Of a stretch of DNA of 39,663 nt, positions 1 to 8,937 are shown one piece after another; the first letter of the stretch is position 1, and each line of letters opens with the position of its first letter. Origin of the DNA: Candidatus Aceula lacicola. GTDB lineage: Bacteria > Omnitrophota > Gorgyraeia > Zapsychrales > Aceulaceae. The position numbers were made by a program, and so were the translations under genes. The notes under the pieces were generated by a model. It was given only the letters and a program-made list of their open reading frames with translations. It was not told the origin of the DNA and searched no databases. The DNA is taken from positions 1 through 39,663 of the forward strand of contig JAVCCC010000054.1 of NCBI GenBank assembly GCA_030765785.1, given 5' to 3'.

Positions 1-26
1 CTCAGAAGCGCCAATGAGCGCTTGAG
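1..26. repeat. GC-rich inverted repeat at the left edge
   Basis: AAGCGC at 6-11 is the exact complement of GCGCTT at 18-23, with a 6-nt loop, and CTC/GAG at 1-3/24-26 extend the stem past a two-base bulge. No T-run follows. It may be the end of a structure belonging to an upstream gene outside the window. Its role cannot be judged from here. Confidence 0.35.
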
Positions 27-103
27 ACGTGGATATGATAGATAGAGATAAAGCTTTGAAACGGAATGATAAATTTGTTTTTATAAAAAGGGAGAAGAAA
101 AAA

Positions 104-3100
104 ATGAGAAGAAGAATTATAATTAGTTTTTTGACAATAGCAGCCTTTTTAGGTCTTTCGGTTTCAGCTTATTGCGCGCCTAGTGCTTTTGGGCGTAACG
201 TAAGAGTTCCGACATCTGCAAGCTCTCCAGACGTATCAGAGGCTCAGTCAGAAGTTCTTGAAGAACAAGACCTGTTGGATTCCTATTATCTAGAATCAGG
301 GGATGAGGAAGAGGAAGGTTATAGGTCTGGAATTGCTTCTCCTGTTAGCATTGCCAACAACACGTTAGCCAATGAAGATAGCTATGTTGAAGGCCAATTC
401 TTTATTAAATTCAAAAATCCTTCTGACAATCCAAAGATGTTTGATAATTTGTCTGCAGAGGATGTTTTTTCTGCTACGCCTGATCTTGCAAGAATTGTAG
501 CTAAATACGATATTCGTCCTACAAATATTAAAAGACTTTTTTCCAAATTAACAAATTCTACAAAAGAAAACATTCGAAATAAAGCAGCCGCGCTTAAAAA
601 TACGTTCATTTTTATATCTTATAGTGAAGACAGCGTTAAGCTTATTGAAGAATTGAGCGCACTGCCTGAATCTATTTATGCAGAAAGAATCCCAAAAATA
701 AAGGCTTTTTATACTCCAGACGATCCAGAATATTCTCAACAATGGCATTTGCCTCAAATTCAAGCTTCAGCGGCTTGGGATATTTATAATGCTAATACAG
801 ATAATAGCGAGGTTGTTATTGCTGTTGTTGATGATGCGGTGAAGCTAGGTCACGAAGATTTAAATAGTAATATTTGGGTCAACCCAAATGAAATTCCGAA
901 CAATGGTATTGATGATGACGCTAATGGATATATAGATGATGTTAATGGCTACGATGTTGCAGAAGATGATAATGACCCAAATCCTCCAGCCAATGCAACA
1001 AATACCTATTTTATGCATGGAACACATGTGGCAGGTATTGCTGCAGCTGTTTCCAATAACACAATAGGCGTTTCTTCTATATCAGGTGCAGGGCAGAACA
1101 AAGTTAAGATTATGGCTGTTAAGACAAAAGAGGACTCGAGCCCAGGTGGTTCTTTAGAAGCTACATTTGAAGGCTTAGAATATGCAATTGCAGCGGACGC
1201 TAATGTTATTAATATGTCATGGGGTGGGAGTGGATATTCTCGAACTTATCAAGATCTTTTTATTGTAGCACATTCTTTGGGTGTTACATTGGTAGCAGCA
1301 GCAGGAAATGATTTTACTGAAAGCTATAAATATCCAGCAAGCTATCTTTATGTTGTTTCTGTTGGGGCAACTGATCAGTCTGATCAAAAAGCAACTTTTT
1401 CTAATTATGGCTATCAAATAGATGTTATGGCTCCTGGCATTGATATTTTGAGTACATTACCCGTTAATGATAGTTCTTATGGAAACCTAAGCGGAACTTC
1501 TATGGCTTCTCCTTTAGTTGCTGGATTAGCAGGGCTGATACGTTCATATAATGATGCTCTTACTCCTCATCAGGTGGAAATTTTAATAGAAGAAAATTGT
1601 GACAATATTGATGCGCAAAATTTAGATTATATGGGGAAGATAGGTGCTGGAAGGATAAATGCAAATAATATTATGCAGGATTTACAAGGAAATAATATTC
1701 CTGAGGATGAAGACTTTACAGCTATTAATAGCTATTTAACTTCATCTTGTTGGGGGGTTACAGACTTTGGTGATTACGATAATGATGGCGATTTAGACAT
1801 TTTGGTTACTGGCTGGCTTGTTGAAGGTCCAGGGTCATCCTTAGATGTAACAAAAGTTTTGCGTAATGATGGCTTAGTAAATGGGGAATGGGAATTTGTA
1901 GACATAAATGCAGGGCTACCTGGCCGACATTATTCTGATGTTATGTGGGCAGATTATGATAATGATGGATATTTAGACATTACATTAACGGGGAGCAATA
2001 AGATCGAGCTATATCATAATGATGGGTTAGTAGGCGGTCAGTGGACATTTACAAAATTAAGTAACTTTCTTGTTTATACCCAGCCGGGTCATTCGGCCTG
2101 GGGTGATTACGATAATGATGGTGATTTAGATCTTCTTGTCGCAAATTTTGGTCCAGACCTTTATCGCAATGATGGATTAGTAAATGGCCAATTTCATTTT
2201 ACGCGTATTTGGGGAGCTTTTCCTCAGCAGCAGACTATTAATGCAGTTGCATGGGGTGATTACGATAATGATGGTGACTTAGATGTTCTTTCTTCAGGGG
2301 CAGCTGTTTATCCGCAGGAAACAAAAATTTATCGCAATGATGGTCAAGGAACAGGAAATCAATGGCAGTTTACAGATATTAATGCGAATTTTCCATCGTT
2401 AAGATTAACGTTCCATGAATGGGGTGATTACGATAATGATGGTGACTTAGACATTTTGTTGTCAGGACTTCTTCCTTCTTCGCCAGGATCAACAACAGGA
2501 GACCCGATTGTTAAAATTTATCGCAATGAAGGAAGTGGTCAATTTATTGATATTAATGCAGGGTTAACGGGTGTTTATGTATGCGATGGTGCAAGCAATG
2601 TTTCTTGGGGGGATTATGACAATGATGGCGATTTAGATGTCGCTTTGCTTGGAAAGATTGCTTATGATTCTTGGAATCAGCGCATGGTTTCTAGAATATT
2701 TATAAATGATAATGGTATTTTTAATGAAAATAATGCTGAACTTATTGGCGGGTCTGTTGGCGCTATTGTTTGGGGAGATTTTGATGGTGATGGAGATTTA
2801 GATATTCTTGCCAATGGTTGGGTAGACGGTGGCGGCAACTGTGCGATATTTCATCAGCACGCAAGAACGCAAATTTATAAAAATAATTCTATTATTGCTA
2901 ATGATGTTCCAACTCAACCGACAAATATTCAAGCTAGCGTTTTAGGTAGCGATGTGGTTTTAAGTTGGCAGAAATCGACCGACAGTGAAACACCGCAAGA
3001 TGGGCTTAATTATAATATTTTTATCGGAACTTCGCCAAGCTCGGTAGATGTGGTTTCTCCAATGTCTCAATTAAGCGATGGGTGGCGTAGAGTTGTTTCA

Positions 3101-4711
3101 TTGGGGTCTCAAAATCAAAACACCTCTTGGGCAGTTTCTGATTTAGGAGATGGAACATACTATTGGGGTGTTCAAGCGATTGATACGGCGTTTGCGGGAT
3201 CTCTTTTTGCTACGGGAAGTTTTATAATAAATACTGGTTCTCCAACGACTTTCACTATTTCAGGAACTGTTAAGGATGTTGCAAACAGTAATATAGGTAC
3301 GGCTCAGCTGACTAAGATTATAAATGGATCAGCGAGTACAGTTTCTGTTGCGAGCGGTAGCTATTCTTTTGTTGTAAATTCTGGAGACACTGTTTCGTTG
3401 ACACCTTCAGCACCTGGATATGCTTTTGTTCCCGCGACCAAGACTTTTTCAAATATTACAGCTAATCAGGTTCAAAACTTTGTTGGAACTCTGCAGACAT
3501 TCACCGTCTCAGGAACAGTCTTGGATAGCAATGGCAACACAATCGCAAGCGCGACTGTCAATGGTCAAGATGCATCGTCAGGAAGCTATTCATTTATTGT
3601 TAACTATGGTGAGAACATAACTCTTGTCCCGCAAGCGGCAGGTTATGACTTTACACCAACAGATAAAACGTTTAGCAATGTAACAGGTGATGAAGTTCAA
3701 AATTTTGTTGGAACTCTGCAGACATTCACCGTCTCAGGAACAGTCTTGGATAGCAATGGCAACACAATTGCAAACGCTACTGTCAATGGTCAAGACGCAT
3801 CGTCAGGAAGCTATTCATTTACCGTTAGCTATGGTGACAACATAACACTTGTCCCACAAGCGGCAGGTTATGATTTTACACCAACAGATAAAACGTTTAG
3901 CAATGTAACGGGTGATGAAGTTCAAAACTTTGTTGGAACTCTGCAGACATTCACCGTCTCAGGTTCTGTCTTGGATGCTAATTATGATCCTATTCCTGGT
4001 GCGACTATAAATGGTCAGGATGTATCAAGCGGTAATTATTTATTTACGGTTAATTATGGTAACAATATAACGTTGATACCTCATGCTGTGGGGTATGATT
4101 TTGTGCCAGTTTTAGTAACATTGACTAACATTGTAACTGATCAATATCAAGATTTCGTGGGAAAAATTCAAATGTTTACTATTTCAGGTATTATTAAATA
4201 TTCAAATGGATCTGGCCCAGTTGAAGACGTTAAATTAAAAGATGACGAAGGAAATCTTTTAGCTGTGACAAACGTAGAAGGACTTTATTCTTTTGATAAA
4301 GAATATGGTTGGTCTAATACTGTAACACCATCAAAAGTTGATCACGTATTTGATCCGCAACAAAGATCATATGCGAATCTTCAGACAGATAGAAATCATC
4401 AGGACTATAAATCAAAAAGACATCTTTTAGTTATCTCAGGACGTATTGTAAATATGCCAAACGATATCGATTTAACTGGATTTCAAATCATAGGAGAGAA
4501 TGGAGAAGTTTTGGCAATAACAGGCGTAAATGGAAAATATTCTTTTGAAAAGTCTGTTGGGTGGTCTGGTAAAGTGAAGCCTTTTAAGCTTGGTTATAAA
4601 TTCTTGCCACGGCAAAGGAGATATCAAAATATTCAAACAAATTATTTTGCAGAGGATTATTTGGCACAGAGAATAATATCATCACAGAGAATAATATCAT
4701 CTATTCACTAA
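104..4711 (+). CDS. Secreted subtilisin-like (S8) serine protease with FG-GAP/VCBS repeats and beta-sandwich repeats
   Basis: A predicted exported S8-family protease of 1535 aa. I chose the ATG at 104 rather than one at 29 because GGAG lies 9 nt upstream and the reading then begins with a classical signal peptide (MRRRIII, hydrophobic core, SAYCA cleavage region). The catalytic triad is visible as D243 (AVVDDAV), H305 (HGTHVAG) and S466 (GTSMASP), with the oxyanion Asn in AAGND. An inhibitor-like propeptide region precedes the protease domain. About residues 555-910 hold seven copies of a W-G-D-Y-D-N-D-G-D-L-D type motif, the Ca-binding signature of FG-GAP/VCBS repeats. An FN3-like domain follows (about 945-1045), then six carboxypeptidase-regulatory-like repeats of about 75 aa, three nearly identical. 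The C-terminus has a duplicated QRIISS. No sortase or PEP-CTERM signal is seen. The substrate is unknown; cell-surface or extracellular protein degradation or adhesion is inferred. Confidence 0.93.
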   Translation: MRRRIIISFLTIAAFLGLSVSAYCAPSAFGRNVRVPTSASSPDVSEAQSEVLEEQDLLDSYYLESGDEEEEGYRSGIASPVSIANNTLANEDSYVEGQFFIKFKNPSDNPKMFDNLSAEDVFSATPDLARIVAKYDIRPTNIKRLFSKLTNSTKENIRNKAAALKNTFIFISYSEDSVKLIEELSALPESIYAERIPKIKAFYTPDDPEYSQQWHLPQIQASAAWDIYNANTDNSEVVIAVVDDAVKLGHEDLNSNIWVNPNEIPNNGIDDDANGYIDDVNGYDVAEDDNDPNPPANATNTYFMHGTHVAGIAAAVSNNTIGVSSISGAGQNKVKIMAVKTKEDSSPGGSLEATFEGLEYAIAADANVINMSWGGSGYSRTYQDLFIVAHSLGVTLVAAAGNDFTESYKYPASYLYVVSVGATDQSDQKATFSNYGYQIDVMAPGIDILSTLPVNDSSYGNLSGTSMASPLVAGLAGLIRSYNDALTPHQVEILIEENCDNIDAQNLDYMGKIGAGRINANNIMQDLQGNNIPEDEDFTAINSYLTSSCWGVTDFGDYDNDGDLDILVTGWLVEGPGSSLDVTKVLRNDGLVNGEWEFVDINAGLPGRHYSDVMWADYDNDGYLDITLTGSNKIELYHNDGLVGGQWTFTKLSNFLVYTQPGHSAWGDYDNDGDLDLLVANFGPDLYRNDGLVNGQFHFTRIWGAFPQQQTINAVAWGDYDNDGDLDVLSSGAAVYPQETKIYRNDGQGTGNQWQFTDINANFPSLRLTFHEWGDYDNDGDLDILLSGLLPSSPGSTTGDPIVKIYRNEGSGQFIDINAGLTGVYVCDGASNVSWGDYDNDGDLDVALLGKIAYDSWNQRMVSRIFINDNGIFNENNAELIGGSVGAIVWGDFDGDGDLDILANGWVDGGGNCAIFHQHARTQIYKNNSIIANDVPTQPTNIQASVLGSDVVLSWQKSTDSETPQDGLNYNIFIGTSPSSVDVVSPMSQLSDGWRRVVSLGSQNQNTSWAVSDLGDGTYYWGVQAIDTAFAGSLFATGSFIINTGSPTTFTISGTVKDVANSNIGTAQLTKIINGSASTVSVASGSYSFVVNSGDTVSLTPSAPGYAFVPATKTFSNITANQVQNFVGTLQTFTVSGTVLDSNGNTIASATVNGQDASSGSYSFIVNYGENITLVPQAAGYDFTPTDKTFSNVTGDEVQNFVGTLQTFTVSGTVLDSNGNTIANATVNGQDASSGSYSFTVSYGDNITLVPQAAGYDFTPTDKTFSNVTGDEVQNFVGTLQTFTVSGSVLDANYDPIPGATINGQDVSSGNYLFTVNYGNNITLIPHAVGYDFVPVLVTLTNIVTDQYQDFVGKIQMFTISGIIKYSNGSGPVEDVKLKDDEGNLLAVTNVEGLYSFDKEYGWSNTVTPSKVDHVFDPQQRSYANLQTDRNHQDYKSKRHLLVISGRIVNMPNDIDLTGFQIIGENGEVLAITGVNGKYSFEKSVGWSGKVKPFKLGYKFLPRQRRYQNIQTNYFAEDYLAQRIISSQRIISSIH
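3491..4170 (+). repeat. 225-bp tandem repeats inside the S8 protease gene
   Basis: The segment beginning CTGCAGACATTCACCGTCTC recurs at 3491, 3716 and 3941, an exact period of 225 bp or 75 codons. The first two full copies differ at only a few bases. The third starts identically and then diverges. Each unit encodes one carboxypeptidase-regulatory-like beta-sandwich of the FTVSGTVLD...NFVGTLQT type. The near-identity at DNA level indicates recent duplication or ongoing gene conversion, and copy number may vary between strains. Confidence 0.9.
4665..4700 (+). repeat. 18-bp perfect tandem duplication at the C-terminus of the S8 protease gene
   Basis: The 18-mer CACAGAGAATAATATCAT occurs at 4665-4682 and again directly at 4683-4700. 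It stays in frame and duplicates the hexapeptide QRIISS next to the C-terminus. The event looks recent because the copies are identical. Confidence 0.85.
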
Positions 4712-4740
4712 GAAGATAGTTTGTGATAGTGGGGTCGCGA

Positions 4741-4775
4741 GGGCGGGGTTCTTAGGAATCCCGCCCATTTTTTTT
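4741..4775 (+). terminator. Rho-independent terminator after the S8 protease
   Basis: GGGCGGGGTTC (4741-4751) can pair with GAATCCCGCCC (4756-4766), counting one G-U pair, around the loop TTAG. This gives an 11-bp GC-rich stem, followed after one A by eight T residues (4768-4775). It is a textbook intrinsic terminator and isolates the protease gene from the next unit. Confidence 0.93.
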
Positions 4776-4782
4776 AGATGTT

Positions 4783-4811
4783 TTGACAAATAAATCTTCT
4801 TGATATACAAT
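4783..4811 (+). promoter_or_regulatory. Sigma-70-type promoter for the 203-aa gene
   Basis: TTGACA at 4783-4788 and TACAAT at 4806-4811 are separated by 17 bp, and the gene starts at 4853 with AAGGGA as its ribosome binding site. The preceding terminator makes this the likely sole promoter of the gene. Confidence 0.75.
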
Positions 4812-4852
4812 TTAACTCTTACTTAATAAATGTTTTTAAATGAAGGGATTTT

Positions 4853-5464
4853 ATGCAAGATATGACAATGGTTCAAGAAGGTTCGATGCGTGATTTGGCA
4901 ATTCAAAGTTCAAAGAATTTTAAGAAATCTTGGATTGACCTCGGACGTGTTTTGTATTCTATCTGGAGAGACAAGACTTATAAGGAGTGGGGATATCAGA
5001 ATTTTGATACTTATGTAACTAAAGAAGTCGGCATTCGAAAAGCAACATCGCTAAAGCTTCTGAAATCGTATTATTTTCTTGAAAAAGAAGAGCCGCTATA
5101 TGTTGATAAAGAGTATGCTGATAATGCTGATGCAGCAAAGATTCCTAGTTATGAAGCTGTTGATGTTTTAAGACAAGCCAAAGATAAAAATATTAACCAT
5201 GAAGATTATCAGTCTCTTAAGGAGAAAGTTTTTTTAAAAGGTAAGGATTCTAAGGAAGTTCGAAAAGACCTAACTCTTTTCATGCGTGAACGCGAAGAGC
5301 TTGATCCTGAAGAAGCCTGGCAAAAGAGAAAACAAACGAATATTAAGCGTTTTGTCGGGACACTTAAATCTTTGAAAAGAGAGATGGAAGATTCAAAGAT
5401 TCTTCCGGCTCAAATAGCAAAAGAAGTTAACAGTCTTATTGCCAAGTTAGAAGACCAACTCTAA
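4853..5464 (+). CDS. Uncharacterised 203-aa protein with a helix-turn-helix-like segment
   Basis: I do not recognise a named family with confidence. The protein is highly charged, predicted largely helical, and has no signal peptide or membrane segment. Residues about 25-75 (W-I-D-L-G-R-V-L-Y... then YQNFDTYVTKEVGIRKATS) resemble the region in phage/plasmid-type small regulators where a 'G(Y/F)xxFxxYxxxExGIxxxxAxxLI' helix-turn-helix recognises DNA. A middle helical part (about 97-145) and a C-terminal basic/coiled stretch (about 155-203) follow. The gene is bounded by its own promoter, an upstream terminator and the hrcA promoter, so it is probably monocistronic. DNA-binding is an inference. 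Alternatively the domain could mediate protein contacts. AAGGGA 4 nt before the ATG supports the start. Confidence 0.8.
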   Translation: MQDMTMVQEGSMRDLAIQSSKNFKKSWIDLGRVLYSIWRDKTYKEWGYQNFDTYVTKEVGIRKATSLKLLKSYYFLEKEEPLYVDKEYADNADAAKIPSYEAVDVLRQAKDKNINHEDYQSLKEKVFLKGKDSKEVRKDLTLFMREREELDPEEAWQKRKQTNIKRFVGTLKSLKREMEDSKILPAQIAKEVNSLIAKLEDQL

Positions 5465-5486
5465 TAAAATTCCTAAAAATATTTTA

Positions 5487-5514
5487 TTGACAAGAAAGAA
5501 GTTTTTGTTATAAT
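5487..5514 (+). promoter_or_regulatory. Sigma-70-type promoter of the hrcA-grpE-dnaK-dnaJ operon
   Basis: TTGACA (5487-5492) and TATAAT (5509-5514) are both perfect consensus hexamers with a 16-bp spacer. The predicted transcription start falls at about 5521, on the first arm of the CIRCE operator. The operon therefore reads from a strong housekeeping promoter held down by HrcA rather than from an alternative heat-shock sigma site. Confidence 0.88.
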
Positions 5515-5520
5515 TTTAAC

Positions 5521-5547
5521 TTAGCATTCTCGAGGTAAGAGTGCTAA
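5521..5547. promoter_or_regulatory. CIRCE operator (HrcA binding site)
   Basis: TTAGCATTC (5521-5529), a 9-nt spacer, then GAGTGCTAA (5539-5547). The known CIRCE consensus is TTAGCACTC-N9-GAGTGCTAA, so only one base in the left arm differs. It overlaps the predicted transcription start and sits 63 bp before hrcA, the usual arrangement for HrcA autoregulation. Confidence 0.96.
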
Positions 5548-5610
5548 TTTTACTCTAACACATTATATTTACAGGGTTTTTATTCTAGAAGAAATTAGAA
5601 AAGAAGAGAC

Positions 5611-6354
5611 ATGAGCTTAAAACGTTTAGATCCGCAGTATCGAAAAGAGAAGATTTTGGCCTATGTTGTCAGCCATTATATTCAAGATATAGTGCCAGTT
5701 AGTTCTAATCAAATTGTTGAAGAGCAACTTTTTGCTTTAAGTCCAGCAACGATTCGAAATGTTTTAGCTGAGCTTGAGGATGATGGGTTTTTAACCCATC
5801 CGCATACTTCAGCAGGGCGTGTTCCAACTCAAGATGGATATCGATATTATGTTGATCATTTAATGGAAGAAATTAATCTTTTGGCTGCTGAAAAGCAAAG
5901 AATTATGGCTGAATATAGCCAGGGCATTTTAGAATTAGAAGTTCTTTTAGAAAAAACATCAGAGATTTTGTCGCAGGAAACGCAGTATCCAAGCATTATT
6001 TCTATAGATGGATATGGGGATAAAATATTTTGTCGTGGCATTAGTTTTGTTGCTGGATATCCAGAATTTCATAATTTTCAGAAGATTGAATGTCTTCTTC
6101 GTCTTCTTGAGCAGAAGGAACGGATTTTGGAAATTATTAATCGAGATTTAGAAAAGAAAATTCACATTTATATCGGTGATGAGGCAGGTTGCTCAGACAT
6201 GGACGGTTGTTCTTTAATAGTTTCTCGATATGGAAAAAAAGATGGTCCGCAAGGACGTGTTGCGCTTTTAGGTCCAACGCGTATGAATTATGAAAAAACA
6301 ATTTCGACTTTAGAATACTTTACAGAGTTGATTGATGAAATGTTAGTAGGATAA
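5611..6354 (+). CDS. hrcA: Heat-inducible transcription repressor HrcA, compact form
   Basis: Repressor that binds CIRCE and controls the chaperone operon in concert with GroE. The N-terminal winged helix is typical (RKEKILAYVV, LSPATIRNVLAELEDDG, TSAGRVPTQDGYRYYVD, residues 11-83), and the C-terminal half of the GAF-like domain is clear (YPEFHNFQKIECLLRLLEQKE, then GCSLIVSRYG and LLGPTRMNYEK, residues 150-230). At 247 aa it is about 90 residues shorter than common HrcA proteins of about 340. The missing part lies between residues ~125 and ~140, where the IQLVPLG-type strand and the inserted dimerisation domain normally sit. The reading frame is intact, so this looks like a real compact version. 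It is first gene of the operon, ending 5 bp before grpE. Confidence 0.93.
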   Translation: MSLKRLDPQYRKEKILAYVVSHYIQDIVPVSSNQIVEEQLFALSPATIRNVLAELEDDGFLTHPHTSAGRVPTQDGYRYYVDHLMEEINLLAAEKQRIMAEYSQGILELEVLLEKTSEILSQETQYPSIISIDGYGDKIFCRGISFVAGYPEFHNFQKIECLLRLLEQKERILEIINRDLEKKIHIYIGDEAGCSDMDGCSLIVSRYGKKDGPQGRVALLGPTRMNYEKTISTLEYFTELIDEMLVG

Positions 6355-6359
6355 AGAAT

Positions 6360-6893
6360 ATGAAAAAAGATGAAAAGAAAAAAGAAAAGAAAAATGATGT
6401 CGTTATTCTCAAAAAAGAAGAGCATCAAAAGTTATTAGATGAAGCGTCTGAGCATAAAGATAAATATTTAAGAATTTATGCTGAGTTTGAAAATATGAGG
6501 AAGCGTACAGAGCGTGAAAAGCTTGAATTTGTAAAATACGCAAATCAAGAATTGATTGTGGAATTTTTAAGTATTCTCGACGATCTAGAGCGATCTGTTG
6601 AAGCAGCGCGTGCTAACCATGAAGATTATACCGCCTTTTTAAAAGGTGTTGAAATGGTGATGGCACATGTTTATGATCTTTTGCGTAAAAATGATGTTAA
6701 ACCAATTGAAGCTAAAGGAAAAATGTTTGATCCGCATTGTCACGAAGCGTTAATGCAGGAAGAAACGGATGATGCCGAAGAAGGAATTGTTTTAGATGAA
6801 TTTCAAAAAGGATACACATTCGGCGATAAAGTAATTCGCACAAATAAAGTAAAAGTTGCAAAACAAAAACAAAATCAACAAGAACAAGAATAA
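6360..6893 (+). CDS. grpE: GrpE nucleotide exchange factor
   Basis: Cytoplasmic nucleotide exchange factor that releases ADP from DnaK. The 177-aa protein begins with a Lys/Glu-rich tail and a long dimerisation helix, followed by the family core: YLRIYAEFENMRKRTERE (about 37-55), LSILDDLERS (about 74-83), GVEMV, and the C-terminal beta domain with DPHCHEAL and GYTFGDKVIRTNKVKVAK. Length and motif order are normal. It lies 5 bp after hrcA and 49 bp before dnaK. The start at 6360 has only a weak ribosome binding site (GGATAAAGA), which suggests coupling to hrcA translation. Confidence 0.95.
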   Translation: MKKDEKKKEKKNDVVILKKEEHQKLLDEASEHKDKYLRIYAEFENMRKRTEREKLEFVKYANQELIVEFLSILDDLERSVEAARANHEDYTAFLKGVEMVMAHVYDLLRKNDVKPIEAKGKMFDPHCHEALMQEETDDAEEGIVLDEFQKGYTFGDKVIRTNKVKVAKQKQNQQEQE

Positions 6894-6942
6894 CAAATTT
6901 TAAAAAGTAGATATAATTTAAAGAAAGAAGGAGGGTATAAGA

Positions 6943-8874
6943 ATGGCAAAAGTTATAGGAATTGATTTAGGAACATCAAATTCAGCGGCTGCAGTTATGG
7001 AAGCAGGCCGTCCATCGATTATTCCATCAGCAGAAGGTGCGGGTGTTGCATCAGGTAAGGCGTTTCCGTCTTTTGTTGCATTTGACAAAGAGGGTAATCG
7101 TCTTGTTGGTGAGCCAGCAAAAAGGCAAGCTGCCGTTAATCCGCAAGGAACGGTTTATGCTGCTAAAAGAAAGATGGGAACTAACGAAAAATTTACTGTA
7201 GACGGAAAAGATTATACCCCTCAACAGATCAGTGCCTTTATTTTACAAAAGATTAAAGCAGATGCAGAGAAATATCTTGGCGACACTGTCGAGGAAGCCG
7301 TTGTTACAGTCCCTGCGTATTTTAATGATAATCAAAGACAAGCAACAAGAGATGCTGGAGAAATTGCGGGATTAAAGGTGTTGCGCATTATCAATGAGCC
7401 AACAGCTGCTTGTTTGGCTTATGGTCTTGATAAAGCAGGTAAAGAGCAAAAAATTATGGTTTTTGATTTTGGCGGTGGAACCCTTGATGTTACTATCCTT
7501 GAGATGGGATGGGATGAATCGCATAAAGCAGCAACATTCGAAGTGTTGTCTACTAGCGGAGATAATCATCTTGGTGGAACAGATATGGATAATGTGCTGA
7601 TTGATTATATTTGCGAAGAGTTCAAAAAAGAAAGCGGCGTTGATTTAAAGAATGACAAAATGGCTTTCCAAAGACTTCGTGAGGCAGCTGAGAAAGCAAA
7701 GGTCGAGCTTTCTTCGACGATTTCCACAGATGTTAACCTTCCTTTTATTACAGCGGATGCAACAGGACCAAAGCATCTTAACTTAAAGATTGAACGTGCA
7801 AAATTGGAAAGTTTGGTTTCTTCCATTGTTGATCGTTGTCAAGATCCTATCACTCAAGCTTTAAAAGATGCTGGAGCAAAATTGGGAGAAGATATCAAAA
7901 TTGATAAAGTTATTTTAGTTGGTGGGCCAACACGCATGCCGATTGTTCAAGAATTTGTTGAAAAACAAGTTGGTCAAAAAATTGAGCGGGGCATCGATCC
8001 AATGGAATGTGTAGCTCTTGGTGCTGCAGTGCAAGGGTCTATCATCAAAGGTGATTCTAAAGAAGTTCTTCTTTTAGATGTTACGCCACTTTCTCTAGGG
8101 ATTGAAACATTGGGAAGTGTTTGCACAAAATTAATTGAAAGAAATACAACGATTCCGACGAAGAAAAGCCAAATCTTTTCAACGGCAGATGATAATCAAA
8201 CAGCGGTAACCATTCGCGTTCTTCAAGGGGAACGTCAACTGGCAGGGGACAATACAGAGCTTGGGCGTTTTGATCTTGTTGGGCTTCCTGCGGCACCGCG
8301 CGGAATTCCACAGATTGAAGTTACGTTTGATATTGATTCTGATGGAATCGTGCATGTTTCTGCAAAAGATAAGGCAACTGGAAAAGAGCAGTCGATTAAA
8401 ATTACTGCACCAACTAAATTGTCAGATGAAGATATTGATAAGATGGTTAAAGAGGCAGAAAAGTTTTCGGAAGAAGATAAGAAGAAAAAAGAAGAGATTG
8501 AGACTGTTAATCAGGCAAATAGTTTTGTTTATGCTACAGAAAAATCTTTGAAAGATTATGGAGATAAAGTTTCCGCTGACGATAAAGCTAATATTGAAAA
8601 AGAGCTTGTTGCTTTAAAAGAGGTCATTAAAACAAATGATGTTGAGAAAATTAAGCCAGTAATGGAATCTTTGCAGACGGCAAGTCATAAGTTAGCTGAA
8701 GAAATGTACAAAGCAAGCGCGGCTCAGCAAGCACAGGGTCAATCTGGAGGTGAAGCGCAAGCAGGTCCAGACGGTGATCAAACAGCTCAAGATTCTGAAG
8801 CAAAGGGTCCGAATAAAGAAGAGGTGGTGGACGCTGATTTTACAGCAGAGGATGATAAAAAAGAAAGCGTTTAA
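6943..8874 (+). CDS. dnaK: Chaperone DnaK (Hsp70)
   Basis: ATP-dependent Hsp70 chaperone of 643 aa. The ATPase domain shows the phosphate-1 loop [10 protein letters not shown] (5-14), [31 protein letters not shown], the phosphate-2 loop [10 protein letters not shown] and [10 protein letters not shown]. The substrate-binding domain contains [14 protein letters not shown] and the GERQLAGDN region, and the helical lid ends in a Q/G/A-rich tail before EEVVDADF. A strong ribosome binding site (GAAGGAGGG) lies upstream of the ATG, stronger than those of its neighbours, fitting high expression. It is the third gene of the CIRCE-controlled operon with GrpE and DnaJ, its co-chaperones. No truncation or missing motif is seen. 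Confidence 0.98.
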   Translation: MAKVIGIDLGTSNSAAAVMEAGRPSIIPSAEGAGVASGKAFPSFVAFDKEGNRLVGEPAKRQAAVNPQGTVYAAKRKMGTNEKFTVDGKDYTPQQISAFILQKIKADAEKYLGDTVEEAVVTVPAYFNDNQRQATRDAGEIAGLKVLRIINEPTAACLAYGLDKAGKEQKIMVFDFGGGTLDVTILEMGWDESHKAATFEVLSTSGDNHLGGTDMDNVLIDYICEEFKKESGVDLKNDKMAFQRLREAAEKAKVELSSTISTDVNLPFITADATGPKHLNLKIERAKLESLVSSIVDRCQDPITQALKDAGAKLGEDIKIDKVILVGGPTRMPIVQEFVEKQVGQKIERGIDPMECVALGAAVQGSIIKGDSKEVLLLDVTPLSLGIETLGSVCTKLIERNTTIPTKKSQIFSTADDNQTAVTIRVLQGERQLAGDNTELGRFDLVGLPAAPRGIPQIEVTFDIDSDGIVHVSAKDKATGKEQSIKITAPTKLSDEDIDKMVKEAEKFSEEDKKKKEEIETVNQANSFVYATEKSLKDYGDKVSADDKANIEKELVALKEVIKTNDVEKIKPVMESLQTASHKLAEEMYKASAAQQAQGQSGGEAQAGPDGDQTAQDSEAKGPNKEEVVDADFTAEDDKKESV

Positions 8875-8937
8875 ATATTTAGATAGTGAATATTTCACAC
8901 GATAAACGTGCGGGATAAATTCGTTTAACAAGCTTAC

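Noticed and set aside
56-87. TTGAAA and TATAAA upstream of the S8 protease considered as a promoter
   Set aside because: The spacing is about 20 bp, too long for a confident sigma-70 call, and the upstream context is cut off by the window.
382-763. Minus-strand open frames of 60-115 codons throughout the window, such as 382-609, 548-763 and 36083-36427
   Set aside because: They lie antisense to well-supported genes, lack ribosome binding sites and recognisable domains, and match what reverse-frame reading of AT-rich coding DNA gives.
3420-3620. A plus-strand open frame of 66 codons inside the protease repeat region
   Set aside because: It is an alternative-frame shadow of the 225-bp repeats and has no ribosome binding site.
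3491-4170. Direct repeats considered as a CRISPR array
   Set aside because: The unit is 225 bp, in frame and coding, with no short repeat-spacer pattern.
5463-5488. AATAAAAT/ATTTTATT inverted repeat after the 203-aa gene
   Set aside because: An 8-bp AT-only stem overlapping the stop codon and the next -35 box; too weak to call a terminator.
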